64,000 bases of DNA from Duganella sp. BuS-21 (GCA_041874725.1 CP097466.1:4650001-4714000); one strand, 5' to 3'; positions 34,685-41,795 are shown, numbered from the stretch's first letter. The notes: generated by a model not told the origin, from the sequence alone. Program-made: numbers and translations.

Positions 34685-36535
34685 ATGCCTAAGAATCCCA
34701 ATGGCGGCGACGCCCGCACTGTCGATGCCGCCTCCAGCGTTGACGGCGCCGACGGCGAAGCCACGCCGCACACCAACGGCCAGACTAGCGGCGGCCGCAA
34801 CATCGGCGCGCGCAAAAAACAATTCGTCATCGCCCCGCGCCACCCACCGGAAGGCTTGCAGGCGCTGGGCTTCCAGCCTTTGCAGTTCGACGCGCTGGAA
34901 CAGGCGCTGCGCAACAGCAGCGAAATCGAAGTGATCGACAAGGTCGGCCCGCGCTCGGTGCTGAGCGCGTTGACGGACGGCAGCGGCGCGGCGCAAGGCG
35001 TGCTGGTGGCGCGCATGTCCGAACAAAAAGCCGCCGCCCTGCACCAGCAGGGCCAGGGCCGCCTACTGGTCGAGCGCGACCAGCACCTGGCACTGATGGA
35101 CCCGACACTGCGTCTGCCCGCCATGGTCACCGGCGTCACGCCCACCAATGCCGGTGGGCCGGTGCTCAACGCCGTCATCAGCGTAGTCGACAAGGACGGT
35201 GCGCCGCAAGCCAATGCGGAAGTGTCCCTGTTCGGCAGCATGCTGCCGGCCAGCGGCGTAACCGACGCCAACGGCCGCGTCACCCTGTCGCTGTTCGGCG
35301 AAACCCCGGAGACCGTAAGCGGCCTGTACGTCAAACCCAAGGCCGACTACTGGAGCTTCTACCAGCGCGATCCCGACATCAGCAGCGAAGAGCCCAACGT
35401 GGTGGTGCTGCGCGCGCTGTCGGACCAGCCGGCGCTGGCCGGCTTCCAGCGCCAACGCGCCTACGGCTGGGGCCAGAAAGCCATGCGGCTCGACCAACTG
35501 CCGGGCAACTATCGCGGCCAGGGCGTGAAGATCGCCATCATCGACTCCGGCGCGGCCACCACGCATGACAACCTGCATGACATACGCGCCGGCTTCGACG
35601 TGCTCAACAAAAAAACCAATCCCGACGGCTGGAACCAGGACACGTTGGGGCACGGCACCCACTGCGCCGGCGTGATCGCGGCGGTCGACATCGCCTCCGG
35701 CATACGCGGCTTCGCGCCCGACGCCGAAGTGCACGCCTGCAAGCTGTTCCCCGGCGGCCAGGTCAGCCAATTGATCGACGCGCTCGAATACTGCATCGAC
35801 CAGCAGATCGACGTGGTCAATCTCAGCCTGGGTGGCGCCGAAGTCTCGGAAGCGTTGGAGCAGCAGATCATCCGCGCCAGGCGGGCCGGCGTGGCGTGCA
35901 TTGTCGCGGCCGGCAACTCGGGTGGCCCGGTGCAGTATCCGGCTTCGTCACCGAACGTGCTGGCGGTGGCCGCCATCGGCAAGCTCGACGAATTCCCGGC
36001 CGACAGCTACCACGCGCAAACGCTGGACTCGAACGTCGACGCCTATGGCTACTTCACGGCCAAGTTCAGCTGCTTCGGGCCGCAAGTGAGCGTGTGCGCG
36101 CCGGGCGTGGCCATCACCTCCTGCGTGCCGCCGAATAACTACGCCGCATGGGACGGCACCTCGATGGCAACGCCGCACGTGACAGGGCTGGCCGCGCTGT
36201 GTCTGGCCCACCACCCGGACTTCCAGACGCAGCAGTACAAAGCGCGCGGCACCGAGCGGGTCGAACGGCTGTTCCAGATCATTCGCGCCAGCGCGCACAA
36301 GGTCAGCCTCGGCGACCAGAGCCGCATCGGCTTTGGCTTGCCGGATACGCTGCTGGCGGTGGGGTTGCACCCGGCGGGCGCCCGGGTGGCAATCCAGCCG
36401 CAGCAGCTAGTCTCGCCGATGATGGGTTCGATGATGTCACCGATGTCGGCGCCGGCCTCCATATACGATCCGTTCATACTGGGCGCGATGCAGTACTACC
36501 GTCAGCCGATGGGCTACGCGCCGATCGCGTGGTAG
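34685..36535 (+). CDS. Subtilisin-like serine protease (S8) with pro-region and Ig/transthyretin-like insert
   Basis: A 616-residue S8 peptidase. Catalytic triad visible: Asp287 (IIDSGAATTH), His323 (GHGTHCAG) and Ser493 (DGTSMATPHV). Before the catalytic domain are a disordered start (1-45), a pro-region-like domain (about 47-145) similar to the protein just upstream, and a beta-sandwich region (about 150-235, GGPVLNAVISVVDKDGAP and GVTDANGRVTLSLFG) resembling carboxypeptidase-regulatory or Ig-like domains. The C-terminal tail is Met/Gln/Tyr-rich. No signal peptide, so the enzyme is cytoplasmic or exported by an unrecognised route. A terminator follows the gene. Confidence 0.88.
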   Translation: MPKNPNGGDARTVDAASSVDGADGEATPHTNGQTSGGRNIGARKKQFVIAPRHPPEGLQALGFQPLQFDALEQALRNSSEIEVIDKVGPRSVLSALTDGSGAAQGVLVARMSEQKAAALHQQGQGRLLVERDQHLALMDPTLRLPAMVTGVTPTNAGGPVLNAVISVVDKDGAPQANAEVSLFGSMLPASGVTDANGRVTLSLFGETPETVSGLYVKPKADYWSFYQRDPDISSEEPNVVVLRALSDQPALAGFQRQRAYGWGQKAMRLDQLPGNYRGQGVKIAIIDSGAATTHDNLHDIRAGFDVLNKKTNPDGWNQDTLGHGTHCAGVIAAVDIASGIRGFAPDAEVHACKLFPGGQVSQLIDALEYCIDQQIDVVNLSLGGAEVSEALEQQIIRARRAGVACIVAAGNSGGPVQYPASSPNVLAVAAIGKLDEFPADSYHAQTLDSNVDAYGYFTAKFSCFGPQVSVCAPGVAITSCVPPNNYAAWDGTSMATPHVTGLAALCLAHHPDFQTQQYKARGTERVERLFQIIRASAHKVSLGDQSRIGFGLPDTLLAVGLHPAGARVAIQPQQLVSPMMGSMMSPMSAPASIYDPFILGAMQYYRQPMGYAPIAW

Positions 36536-36545
36536 GTCAGGAAAT

Positions 36546-36574
36546 GCAAAAAGCCGCACAAGGCGGCTTTTTGC
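36546..36574. terminator. Bidirectional terminator between the subtilase gene and tRNA-Glu
   Basis: A perfect stem of A-run plus AGCCGC (36548-36557) with GCGGCT plus T-run (36563-36572), five-base loop. Works for the subtilase on the plus strand and for the tRNA-Glu genes on the minus strand. Confidence 0.88.
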
Positions 36575-36579
36575 TGATT

Positions 36580-36655
36580 TGGCGTCCCCACGGGGATTCG
36601 AACCCCGGTACTCACCGTGAAAGGGTGATGTCCTAGGCCTCTAGACGATGGGGAC
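36580..36655 (-). tRNA. tRNA-Glu (TTC), copy 1
   Basis: A 76-base cloverleaf with anticodon TTC and encoded CCA. It differs from the other three tRNA-Glu copies only at the outermost T-stem pair, which is C-G here and G-C in the others, a paired change that keeps the stem. Confidence 0.95.
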
Positions 36656-36691
36656 AGAAACTGTCCGTACTGGCCGATTGGAAATGTCGCA

Positions 36692-36767
36692 TGGCGTCCC
36701 CAGGGGGATTCGAACCCCCGTACTCACCGTGAAAGGGTGATGTCCTAGGCCTCTAGACGATGGGGAC
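36692..36767 (-). tRNA. tRNA-Glu (TTC), copy 2
   Basis: A 76-base tRNA-Glu identical to copies 3 and 4. It is followed on the minus strand by the first copy of the recurrent motif (core at 36671), so it behaves like the genes in the island. Confidence 0.95.
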
Positions 36768-36902
36768 ATTTCCAAGGCGCGTACTATATCAGTGTAATTC
36801 CACGAACGCAATAGCAAGTCATTGTTTTTGCAGAAAATTGCCGCAAGATTAGCATCGCTGCAACGTTGCCCGGACGGCGGCTTACGCCCCATAGCCGCCG
36901 GT

Positions 36903-36982
36903 CGTCGTTCCCGCGAAAGCGGGAACCCATAAGTCAGCGACGTGTTGGTTCAGCATGGATTTCCGCTTTCGCGGGAATGACG
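36903..36982. repeat. REP-type inverted repeat (CCCGCGAAAGCGGG family)
   Basis: Two inverted arms, 36903-36929 and 36956-36982, each contain the palindrome-like TTCCCGCGAAAGCGGGAA block seen in many proteobacterial REP elements. The spacer is 26 bases. The pair could form a long hairpin. A single related arm lies at 60891-60919. Confidence 0.85.
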
Positions 36983-37030
36983 GGCTCTCATGCCTTCTGG
37001 GCTTGGCCGGTAAAAACGATCCAGGACCCG

Positions 37031-37168
37031 ATTCGGGGTCAGCTCTGTCATTCGGACATCCGAACCAATTGTTTGATTTATCTCAATACGTTAATTCCAG
37101 CATTTTCACGTATTGATAGAGATCAAAGATCTGAACTGGCTGTCCAAATGACAGAGCTGACCCCGAAT
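37031..37168. repeat. REPIN/MITE-like inverted repeat (GGGGTCAGCTCTGTC family)
   Basis: 28-base arms at 37031-37058 and 37141-37168 match at 27 of 28 positions in inverted orientation. Inside, CTCAATACGT and ACGTATTGA form a further inverted pair, so most of the 138 bases folds back. No transposase is present. Such non-autonomous elements are usually moved by a REP-associated transposase elsewhere. Confidence 0.85.
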
Positions 37169-37290
37169 TTAGATTTCACTGACATACCAACTGCTCTTTC
37201 CAACGTGGTTGAAAAATAAATTGTATCTGTCCCATCGACTAGAAATCTCTTTTTATATTCAATAGTCCGCTATTGGCCGAATACGGTCCC

Positions 37291-37461
37291 CTACTTCTTC
37301 TGAGAAAAGTGAACTATAGGCAATACGACAATAAAAGTAACTAGCGTCACGGTTGCAACCCTATACCAGTCGGCATGAGATGGACCATCCATCAACAGTT
37401 GGTAGATTGCAGTTCCAATACCGGCACCAACAGGTACGCTCACAAGAAATTTTTTGTTCAT
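37291..37461 (-). CDS. Small membrane protein in the island
   Basis: A 56-residue protein with two hydrophobic stretches (KFLVSVPVGAGIGTAIYQLL and VATVTLVTFIVVLPIV) separated by a short polar loop. No family recognised. The ATG at 37461 is preferred over the longer frame to 37593 because the extra residues would run through the gene-linked motif at 37509. The sequence is AT-rich compared with the surrounding chromosome. The motif lies 12 bases after its stop. Confidence 0.55.
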   Translation of the reverse strand: MNKKFLVSVPVGAGIGTAIYQLLMDGPSHADWYRVATVTLVTFIVVLPIVHFSQKK

Positions 37462-37552
37462 GTTAGTTTCGACTTCATAAAATTTTGTATGACTACGCTG
37501 TCCGTTCCTGGCCGTTTTCGGCTGCACAATAGTTGTACCAAGGCTATAGATT

Positions 37553-37960
37553 TTAGGAACTAGCTTTTCTAATTTCAGTAAAAACATACGCAAATGCTAC
37601 CAATCCAACAACAATAAATATGGCGAGTACCAATTTCTTGGTCGGGGGTAGAGAGGATGCATCGTTTGATTCAGAAATATTAGGATGTTTATCCCGGAGT
37701 TTCAGCAAAACAATCAGCCCTACTACATTTAAAAACAAAAGAACAACGCCAAGCCAACCGGCATAGCCTTTGGATTTTGCATAGGCCCAAAATGCGCCAA
37801 AGATGGCCATGACTTCCGCATACATTAAAATGGGCGGCGCGCCACCAGGCCCCCACACATTTCCAGTAGATGAGTTTTTACCAAGTACAAGTATGGTTGC
37901 AAAACAAACAGCCGATACTCCGACCGCGGCATTTCCTATCTTTTTATAACGAGCAAGCAC
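37553..37960 (-). CDS. Hypothetical four-segment membrane protein in the island
   Basis: A 135-residue protein starting with GTG, preceded by an AGGA site. Four hydrophobic segments are likely: AAVGVSAVCFATILVL, LMYAEVMAIFGAFWAYA, WLGVVLLFLNVVGLIVLL and LVLAIFIVVGLVAFAYV. Function unknown. The gene-linked motif (core 37509) lies about 40 bases beyond its stop. It could belong with the 56-residue membrane protein just downstream, since both are membrane proteins in adjacent units. Confidence 0.7.
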   Translation of the reverse strand: MLARYKKIGNAAVGVSAVCFATILVLGKNSSTGNVWGPGGAPPILMYAEVMAIFGAFWAYAKSKGYAGWLGVVLLFLNVVGLIVLLKLRDKHPNISESNDASSLPPTKKLVLAIFIVVGLVAFAYVFTEIRKASS

Positions 37961-38035
37961 AATTTTTCCTAATTTTCAATTAATTCAACTTCGCACATTT
38001 CCGGCAGCTTTTGGCCGATTTCAGACCGTAAGCGC

Positions 38036-38401
38036 CTACGAGAACTCAGGGAACGCATGGTCCACACAAATTGCCATATTTTTTAGAACGTGATTTTTAC
38101 ATCCTGCCCAGATGCACATTTCATCGCCTTCGCCGCCGTGGATTCGCACAATGAACGCACGACGCAATGGTCTGTCATCAAACGACTCCCAGTCTGCTGG
38201 CTTCAAAACCCTAATTGCCCAATCGGACCTATCGTCAACATCAAGTTGCCAATGTGTTCCGCACAAACGGCAATGGTAAAGCCTCAGCCAGTCGCGACTA
38301 GCGACCAGCTCAAAATTCTTTACAAAGACATGCTCTTCGCCGTAGTTCAGGCAGTCAGGCATCGCCTTACAGTCGCATTTCATTAGTCCGTTCAGTTCCA
38401 T
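38036..38401 (-). CDS. Hypothetical cysteine-rich protein in the island
   Basis: A 121-residue protein with several potential zinc ligands: CDCKAMPDC at the start, YHCRLCGTHW in the middle and CIWAGCKN..AICVDHAF at the end. The spacing suggests one or two zinc knuckles, but the fold is not recognised. No signal peptide. ATG 38401 or ATG 38383 (MKCDCKAM) could be the start; neither has a clear ribosome site. The motif core at 38012 is 20 bases after the stop, and the next core at 38422 lies only 21 bases before the start, so the 5' leader is very short. Confidence 0.68.
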   Translation of the reverse strand: MELNGLMKCDCKAMPDCLNYGEEHVFVKNFELVASRDWLRLYHCRLCGTHWQLDVDDRSDWAIRVLKPADWESFDDRPLRRAFIVRIHGGEGDEMCIWAGCKNHVLKNMAICVDHAFPEFS

Positions 38402-38427
38402 AAAAATTCAAGGTCCGCTGCTGGCCG

Positions 38428-38841
38428 TTATCGGCGCTGAGGAATGCTCGCTGCCCACGCATCCCAATACGTTTTACTAGCTGCGGCAAGCTCATCGAGT
38501 GACACCGGATCACCCGAATCGAGATAAATCGACACAGCTCTGTAGGATACTTTGAGCGAACCCATGACGCAGTTTACAACGACCGGATAAGTACCTTTTT
38601 CAACGCCCACTATTTCAGGCTCCAGCCCAACTATCTCATCAAAATCTTCGACCGGCGACGAATCGTACTCTTGATAAACGAACTGGTCACATTCAGACAA
38701 GACGACTTTGAATCCTATGCCTGCGCCGGGGAATTGCTGTCGCAAGTAGCGGATGGAGACCTCTAGTGAAACAGTACCAGGAATTTTTCCTGCGATGGAC
38801 TCAATTCCACCGTCATGCAGTAACCCCCAAAACTCCTCCAT
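38428..38841 (-). CDS. Hypothetical protein in the island, immunity-like flavour
   Basis: A 137-residue acidic soluble protein beginning FWGLLHDGGIESIAGKIPG and containing VSIRYLRQQF and SVSYRAVSIYLD-like beta stretches. The pattern reminds me of small proteins annotated as immunity or unknown in cassette and polymorphic-toxin loci, but I cannot name a family. Its TAA stop lies inside the recurrent motif (TTATCGG on the plus strand, next to core 38422), so gene end and motif are physically merged. No toxin gene is adjacent. Confidence 0.65.
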   Translation of the reverse strand: MEEFWGLLHDGGIESIAGKIPGTVSLEVSIRYLRQQFPGAGIGFKVVLSECDQFVYQEYDSSPVEDFDEIVGLEPEIVGVEKGTYPVVVNCVMGSLKVSYRAVSIYLDSGDPVSLDELAAASKTYWDAWAASIPQRR

Positions 38842-38901
38842 TTTTACCCCAAAATTATTTATTCCGAGCGTCCGGTAGTGGCCGGTTACAGACTTCGTCG
38901 C

Positions 38902-39342
38902 CTACCTCTTTTCAGACTTGGCTCGCTGACGTTTGATTTCAGATCTAATCTTGGCCGCGATTTCATCTTCCTGAAAATCTTCTATAACGCTAGAGCCACT
39001 GCAGGTTTCAATGCTCTGCTGATCTTTCGTTTTGAAGACGATATATTTCGCTGAGACAAACATGGGGACATTACAGCCACTATTTCCAGTTCCGGTCGAG
39101 AGCACAACTTCCTTGGTGCTGACAGTCCCCTTCAATACACTACGACTCTGAAATGTACCTTCAATATATGACCATTTTTCAGGATAATCTCCAGGCTTGA
39201 TTTCAGCACGTTGAAGGGTCGCGAAGAAAATCTCGTCTGCTTCACTGATACGCTGAGCCAACGGAGTGAACTGACAGCTGCATGCGCGAGCACTAGCATT
39301 TAGTAGGGACAGCATAGCAATCACAAAGATAATTTTTTTCAT
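38902..39342 (-). CDS. Exported TIMP/netrin-like (NTR) domain protein
   Basis: A 146-residue protein with a Sec signal (KKIIFVIAMLSLLNASARA) directly followed by CSC. The mature N-terminus CSCQF, then ADEIFFATLQRAEI, resembles the bacterial relatives of tissue inhibitors of metalloproteinases, where the first Cys after cleavage is structural. Further Cys residues (GCNVP, IETCSGS) could form disulfides. The C-terminus is Lys/Arg-rich. Location periplasmic or outer surface. GAAGGG precedes the ATG. The motif core (38879) is 18 bases after the stop. Confidence 0.68.
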   Translation of the reverse strand: MKKIIFVIAMLSLLNASARACSCQFTPLAQRISEADEIFFATLQRAEIKPGDYPEKWSYIEGTFQSRSVLKGTVSTKEVVLSTGTGNSGCNVPMFVSAKYIVFKTKDQQSIETCSGSSVIEDFQEDEIAAKIRSEIKRQRAKSEKR

Positions 39343-39387
39343 AAACCCTTCACCAAATTTTCAATGTCAGCTATTGGCCGGATGCGG

Positions 39388-39792
39388 CTATTCTTGCTTA
39401 TTTTCTTTAGATTGGAATGATGAACGCATTTTTTCGTTCAGTTGTATAAATTCACGCACTAAGGCATCGCAAGCCGACTTGCTGGCCTGACACTTTACGT
39501 CCATTTTTACGAATACACTTCCATTTTGTGAAACGACGGCTCGCTTTACCAAAGCAGGATAGGCAGGATGGCTTTCAGGAGCAAAGGACCAAATCACCTT
39601 CGTGTCGGGTTCAATTGCAATTGTCCAACCGCCTTGATTACTTATTTCTGTGCCTGGCTTTGCACGCAGCCCAGCCAGTGCTTCGGGGATAGATTTATAT
39701 TCAATCGCTGACTTTTCAGTCTCGGGCAATGGAGTGTCCTGAGCCCATGCTGAAACGCAAGTAAAAAAAGTGAGGGCCACTAATCGTCTCAA
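39388..39792 (-). CDS. Exported hypothetical protein in the island
   Basis: A 134-residue protein with a signal peptide (RRLVALTFFTCVSAWAQD). The mature part has EALAGLRAKPGTEISNQGGWTIAIEP and WSFAPESHPAYPALVKR, which I have seen as a recurrent unnamed exported family, often near other small secreted proteins. A pair of Cys (CQASKSAC) may form a disulfide. It uses a TTG start preceded by AAGGAG at good spacing; no in-frame ATG exists at this position. The gene-linked motif abuts its TAG stop directly (GGATGCGGCTA). Confidence 0.68.
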   Translation of the reverse strand: MRRLVALTFFTCVSAWAQDTPLPETEKSAIEYKSIPEALAGLRAKPGTEISNQGGWTIAIEPDTKVIWSFAPESHPAYPALVKRAVVSQNGSVFVKMDVKCQASKSACDALVREFIQLNEKMRSSFQSKENKQE

Positions 39793-39870
39793 TCACATCT
39801 CCTTAAATTTATTCGACAGTCTGCTTCTGGCCGTAATACGTCATACATTCCGTTTAAACGAGTGCCAAGG

Positions 39871-40350
39871 CTACTTATCCAGTTTTTCCAACGGAAGGGA
39901 CGTAAATCCGCTCTTGATGCATTGACCAACCGCTTCACGAGAGCCCTTCGCCTCACAGGTATCAAGAAAACTCCGGACCTGGGGCGGGACCTCGGGCTTT
40001 TGGAACGGAACATATACTGCCTCGCTAAGGGCCCCAATGCAGGACACGGCAACGTAGCTACCTTTGGTGTAGGGTTTGTACCCAGGAAGCTTATCGGCGA
40101 CGACAGCCCATGGAAACAACAATTTCAACGTAGCTTCATCAACTTTATCCTTGAAGGTTGAGTTCAGGAGAGCTACTGCTGCGGTAACACTTTCCTGCCG
40201 GGATTTGTTTGCATCTGTCCCTTCGGTAAAACTTTCTGCGAACAACGCCGCCCTTGCGCAGAAGAACAACGTGGCATTGTCTGGTGTCGCTGAGTGGGCT
40301 GCACCAGTCACTAACAACGCCGCTAGCGGCCACGATAAAGCAACTTTCAT
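39871..40350 (-). CDS. Exported hypothetical protein with four cysteines
   Basis: A 159-residue protein with a signal peptide (KVALSWPLAALLVTGAAHSA). Four Cys (FFCARAAL, VSCIGAL, LDTCEAK, GQCIKSG) suggest two disulfides in the periplasm. Alpha-helical throughout. No family recognised; a secreted immunity-type protein is conceivable but unsupported. ATG 40350 is chosen over 40353 because AAGGG lies five bases before it. The motif core at 39828 is about 40 bases after its stop, and the next core lies 80 bases before its start. Confidence 0.65.
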   Translation of the reverse strand: MKVALSWPLAALLVTGAAHSATPDNATLFFCARAALFAESFTEGTDANKSRQESVTAAVALLNSTFKDKVDEATLKLLFPWAVVADKLPGYKPYTKGSYVAVSCIGALSEAVYVPFQKPEVPPQVRSFLDTCEAKGSREAVGQCIKSGFTSLPLEKLDK

Positions 40351-40580
40351 CATATCCCTTAAAAATTTTTCATTAATGACCGCAACAACAATCATCAGAT
40401 GGATTCCGAAGCGAGGGGCGACGGCTATTGGCCGGTTGGTGACGGTGGCGACGTTGCCTCAACCGTACGTGGTAGGGAACCCGCTAAAATTAGTTCTATA
40501 AAACCTCTCTATAGCGACGCGATTGATACGTGGAACCCACTCGATGAAAGGATGGGCTTCTTTGTTCTCACATAAACCTG

Positions 40581-41042
40581 CTAGTAAGGGCTGGATGCAG
40601 GCCGCCCAGCCAAGTCACTCCATATGTCGTCTGGCAGCGACCGGTCTCGCAAACAAATCCGATCATGCTCTGGATAAGTAATATGATCGATCGGCGCGCG
40701 GGTTCCGACCACCAGGCAACGCGTCGGAGAAGTACTTCGATTCTCTAGATAGTGTCCTACCGGAACTCCGGCACGGAAAGTTGCTACGTCACCAGCTCTC
40801 ATCAGTATCTCGGACGTTCCTTCGACCACTGTGATCTCACCCTCAAGGACATAGACCATCTCGTCCTCAGCGCTATGCCAATGCTTGATCGAGGATCTGC
40901 AGCCAGGCTGAAGGATCTCAATGAACGATCCGAACTGCGAAAGCTCTCCAGTCTCACTAATCCAGAGTGTTTGATTCGGGACGGTGGCACCCTCCACCTT
41001 GTTGACCTCGGTGATTAGTTGATCAGGCGTAAAGACAGGCAT
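40581..41042 (-). CDS. Cupin-domain protein
   Basis: A 153-residue single-domain cupin. Metal ligands of motif 1 are seen as HWHSAEDEMVYVLEGE (His, His, Glu) and motif 2 is VGHYLENRS with a His. PGCRSSIKHWH and GDVATFRAGVPVGH are typical. Cupins bind small molecules or sugars and have varied activities, so the role is open. Base use is closer to the chromosome than that of the other island genes. The nearest motif core on its 3' side is 40429, about 150 bases away, more than usual. Confidence 0.85.
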   Translation of the reverse strand: MPVFTPDQLITEVNKVEGATVPNQTLWISETGELSQFGSFIEILQPGCRSSIKHWHSAEDEMVYVLEGEITVVEGTSEILMRAGDVATFRAGVPVGHYLENRSTSPTRCLVVGTRAPIDHITYPEHDRICLRDRSLPDDIWSDLAGRPASSPY

Positions 41043-41086
41043 TGATGAGACTCCATGGCCAACAAGGATTGAGTTATGTATTTCTT

Positions 41087-41386
41087 TTAACGGTAAAACC
41101 CGAAACGTCTGCTCCTGGCCGTTTGCTGCCTACAACTCACCGGATGATGGAGAGTTTGGCTGCCCGCGCGTTCTTTTAAAAAATGGCAACCAGCCAAAGT
41201 GCCAACCAAAAAAGTAGCGAACCAGGGAAGTCCGAGCGCCCAGAATCCCAACAGATGACCGATGCGTTGCCCGAGCTCTGAATCCGTTAGCGTGCTGCCG
41301 TCAAGGTGCACCCAAAATCCGGCCAACGCACCGATGATGAATATGTGAACGACAAACCAGAAATTGAAGACGAAAAAATTTCTCAT
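41087..41386 (-). CDS. Hypothetical small membrane protein in the island
   Basis: A 99-residue protein with two hydrophobic segments (FFVFNFWFVVHIFIIGALAGFWV and LLGFWALGLPWFATFLVGTLAG). The last ~22 residues (CRQQTARSRRFGF) are translated from the gene-linked motif (core 41116), so the normal end was probably extended through it or the motif was inserted into the gene's 3' end. ATG 41386 is chosen because residues upstream to 41587 would cross a terminator and a tRNA gene. Function unknown. Confidence 0.6.
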   Translation of the reverse strand: MRNFFVFNFWFVVHIFIIGALAGFWVHLDGSTLTDSELGQRIGHLLGFWALGLPWFATFLVGTLAGCHFLKERAGSQTLHHPVSCRQQTARSRRFGFYR

Positions 41387-41514
41387 GTGGTGCTCGTAGC
41401 AGATTATAAAAAATCTCGATGGCGGTGAGCTTAACATCTTGCCGCAACGAAAATATGCGTACTTTGTCACACGTGGGAAAGACGAAAATATACGGAGGGG
41501 CAGCTGTGCGCAGA

Positions 41515-41542
41515 AAACAAAAAAGCCGCTCAATGGCGGCTT
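41515..41542 (-). terminator. Intrinsic terminator after tRNA-Glu copy 3
   Basis: On the minus strand AAGCCGC (41542-41536) pairs with GCGGCTT (41529-41523), followed by a T run to about 41517. It lies ten bases after the tRNA and should limit read-through from the tRNA operon into the island. Confidence 0.8.
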
Positions 41543-41551
41543 CATCATTTT

Positions 41552-41627
41552 TGGCGTCCCCAGGGGGATTCGAACCCCCGTACTCACCGTGAAAGGGTGA
41601 TGTCCTAGGCCTCTAGACGATGGGGAC
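41552..41627 (-). tRNA. tRNA-Glu (TTC), copy 3
   Basis: A 76-base tRNA-Glu identical to copies 2 and 4. It borders the right end of the island; copy 2 borders the left end in the same orientation. Confidence 0.95.
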
Positions 41628-41670
41628 CTCGGAACTACGGCACTACGGCACTACAATCATCTTCCGTGCT

Positions 41671-41746
<76 letters not shown>

Positions 41747-41795
41747 TCTGGCACAGAAAATTTTACTACTCACTACTTACCAGCCCTGGCGAAGC

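Larger units (their letters stand above)
36768..37290. other. Gene-free left end of the AT-rich island
   Basis: The 520 bases between tRNA-Glu copy 2 and the first island gene hold two inverted-repeat elements (36903-36982 and 37031-37168, listed separately) and one gene-linked motif (37274). The open frame over both hairpins is an artefact of the palindromes. I see no gene. Confidence 0.75.
36659..41130 (-). repeat. Ten copies of a gene-linked motif (CGGCCANNAGCNGAC, minus strand)
   Basis: The six-base core (TGGCCG on the plus strand) lies at 36671, 37274, 37509, 38012, 38422, 38879, 39375, 39828, 40429 and 41116. Flanking bases are also conserved: plus-strand GTCYGCTNYTGGCCGNNNNCGG in most copies. 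In four copies (37274, 37509, 38422, 39375) the minus-strand sequence starts CCGNNNNCGG, a small hairpin. Spacings are 235-687 bases, close to one small gene per interval. Copies usually sit at or within about 60 bases after a minus-strand stop codon. No GTTRRRY / RYYYAAC boxes are seen, so these are not standard attC sites. Confidence 0.85.

Noticed and set aside
36903..36982. Correia-type neisserial element
   Set aside because: The arms match the widespread CCCGCGAAAGCGGG REP family and lack the Correia end sequence TATAGTGGATT.
36866..37219. 117-codon plus-strand frame in the left end of the island
   Set aside because: It is read through two inverted-repeat elements and has no ribosome site or domain.
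36656..41130. Standard integron with attC sites
   Set aside because: The motif lacks the GTTRRRY and RYYYAAC core boxes and no integrase is present in the window; a cassette-like array is proposed instead, without calling it an integron.
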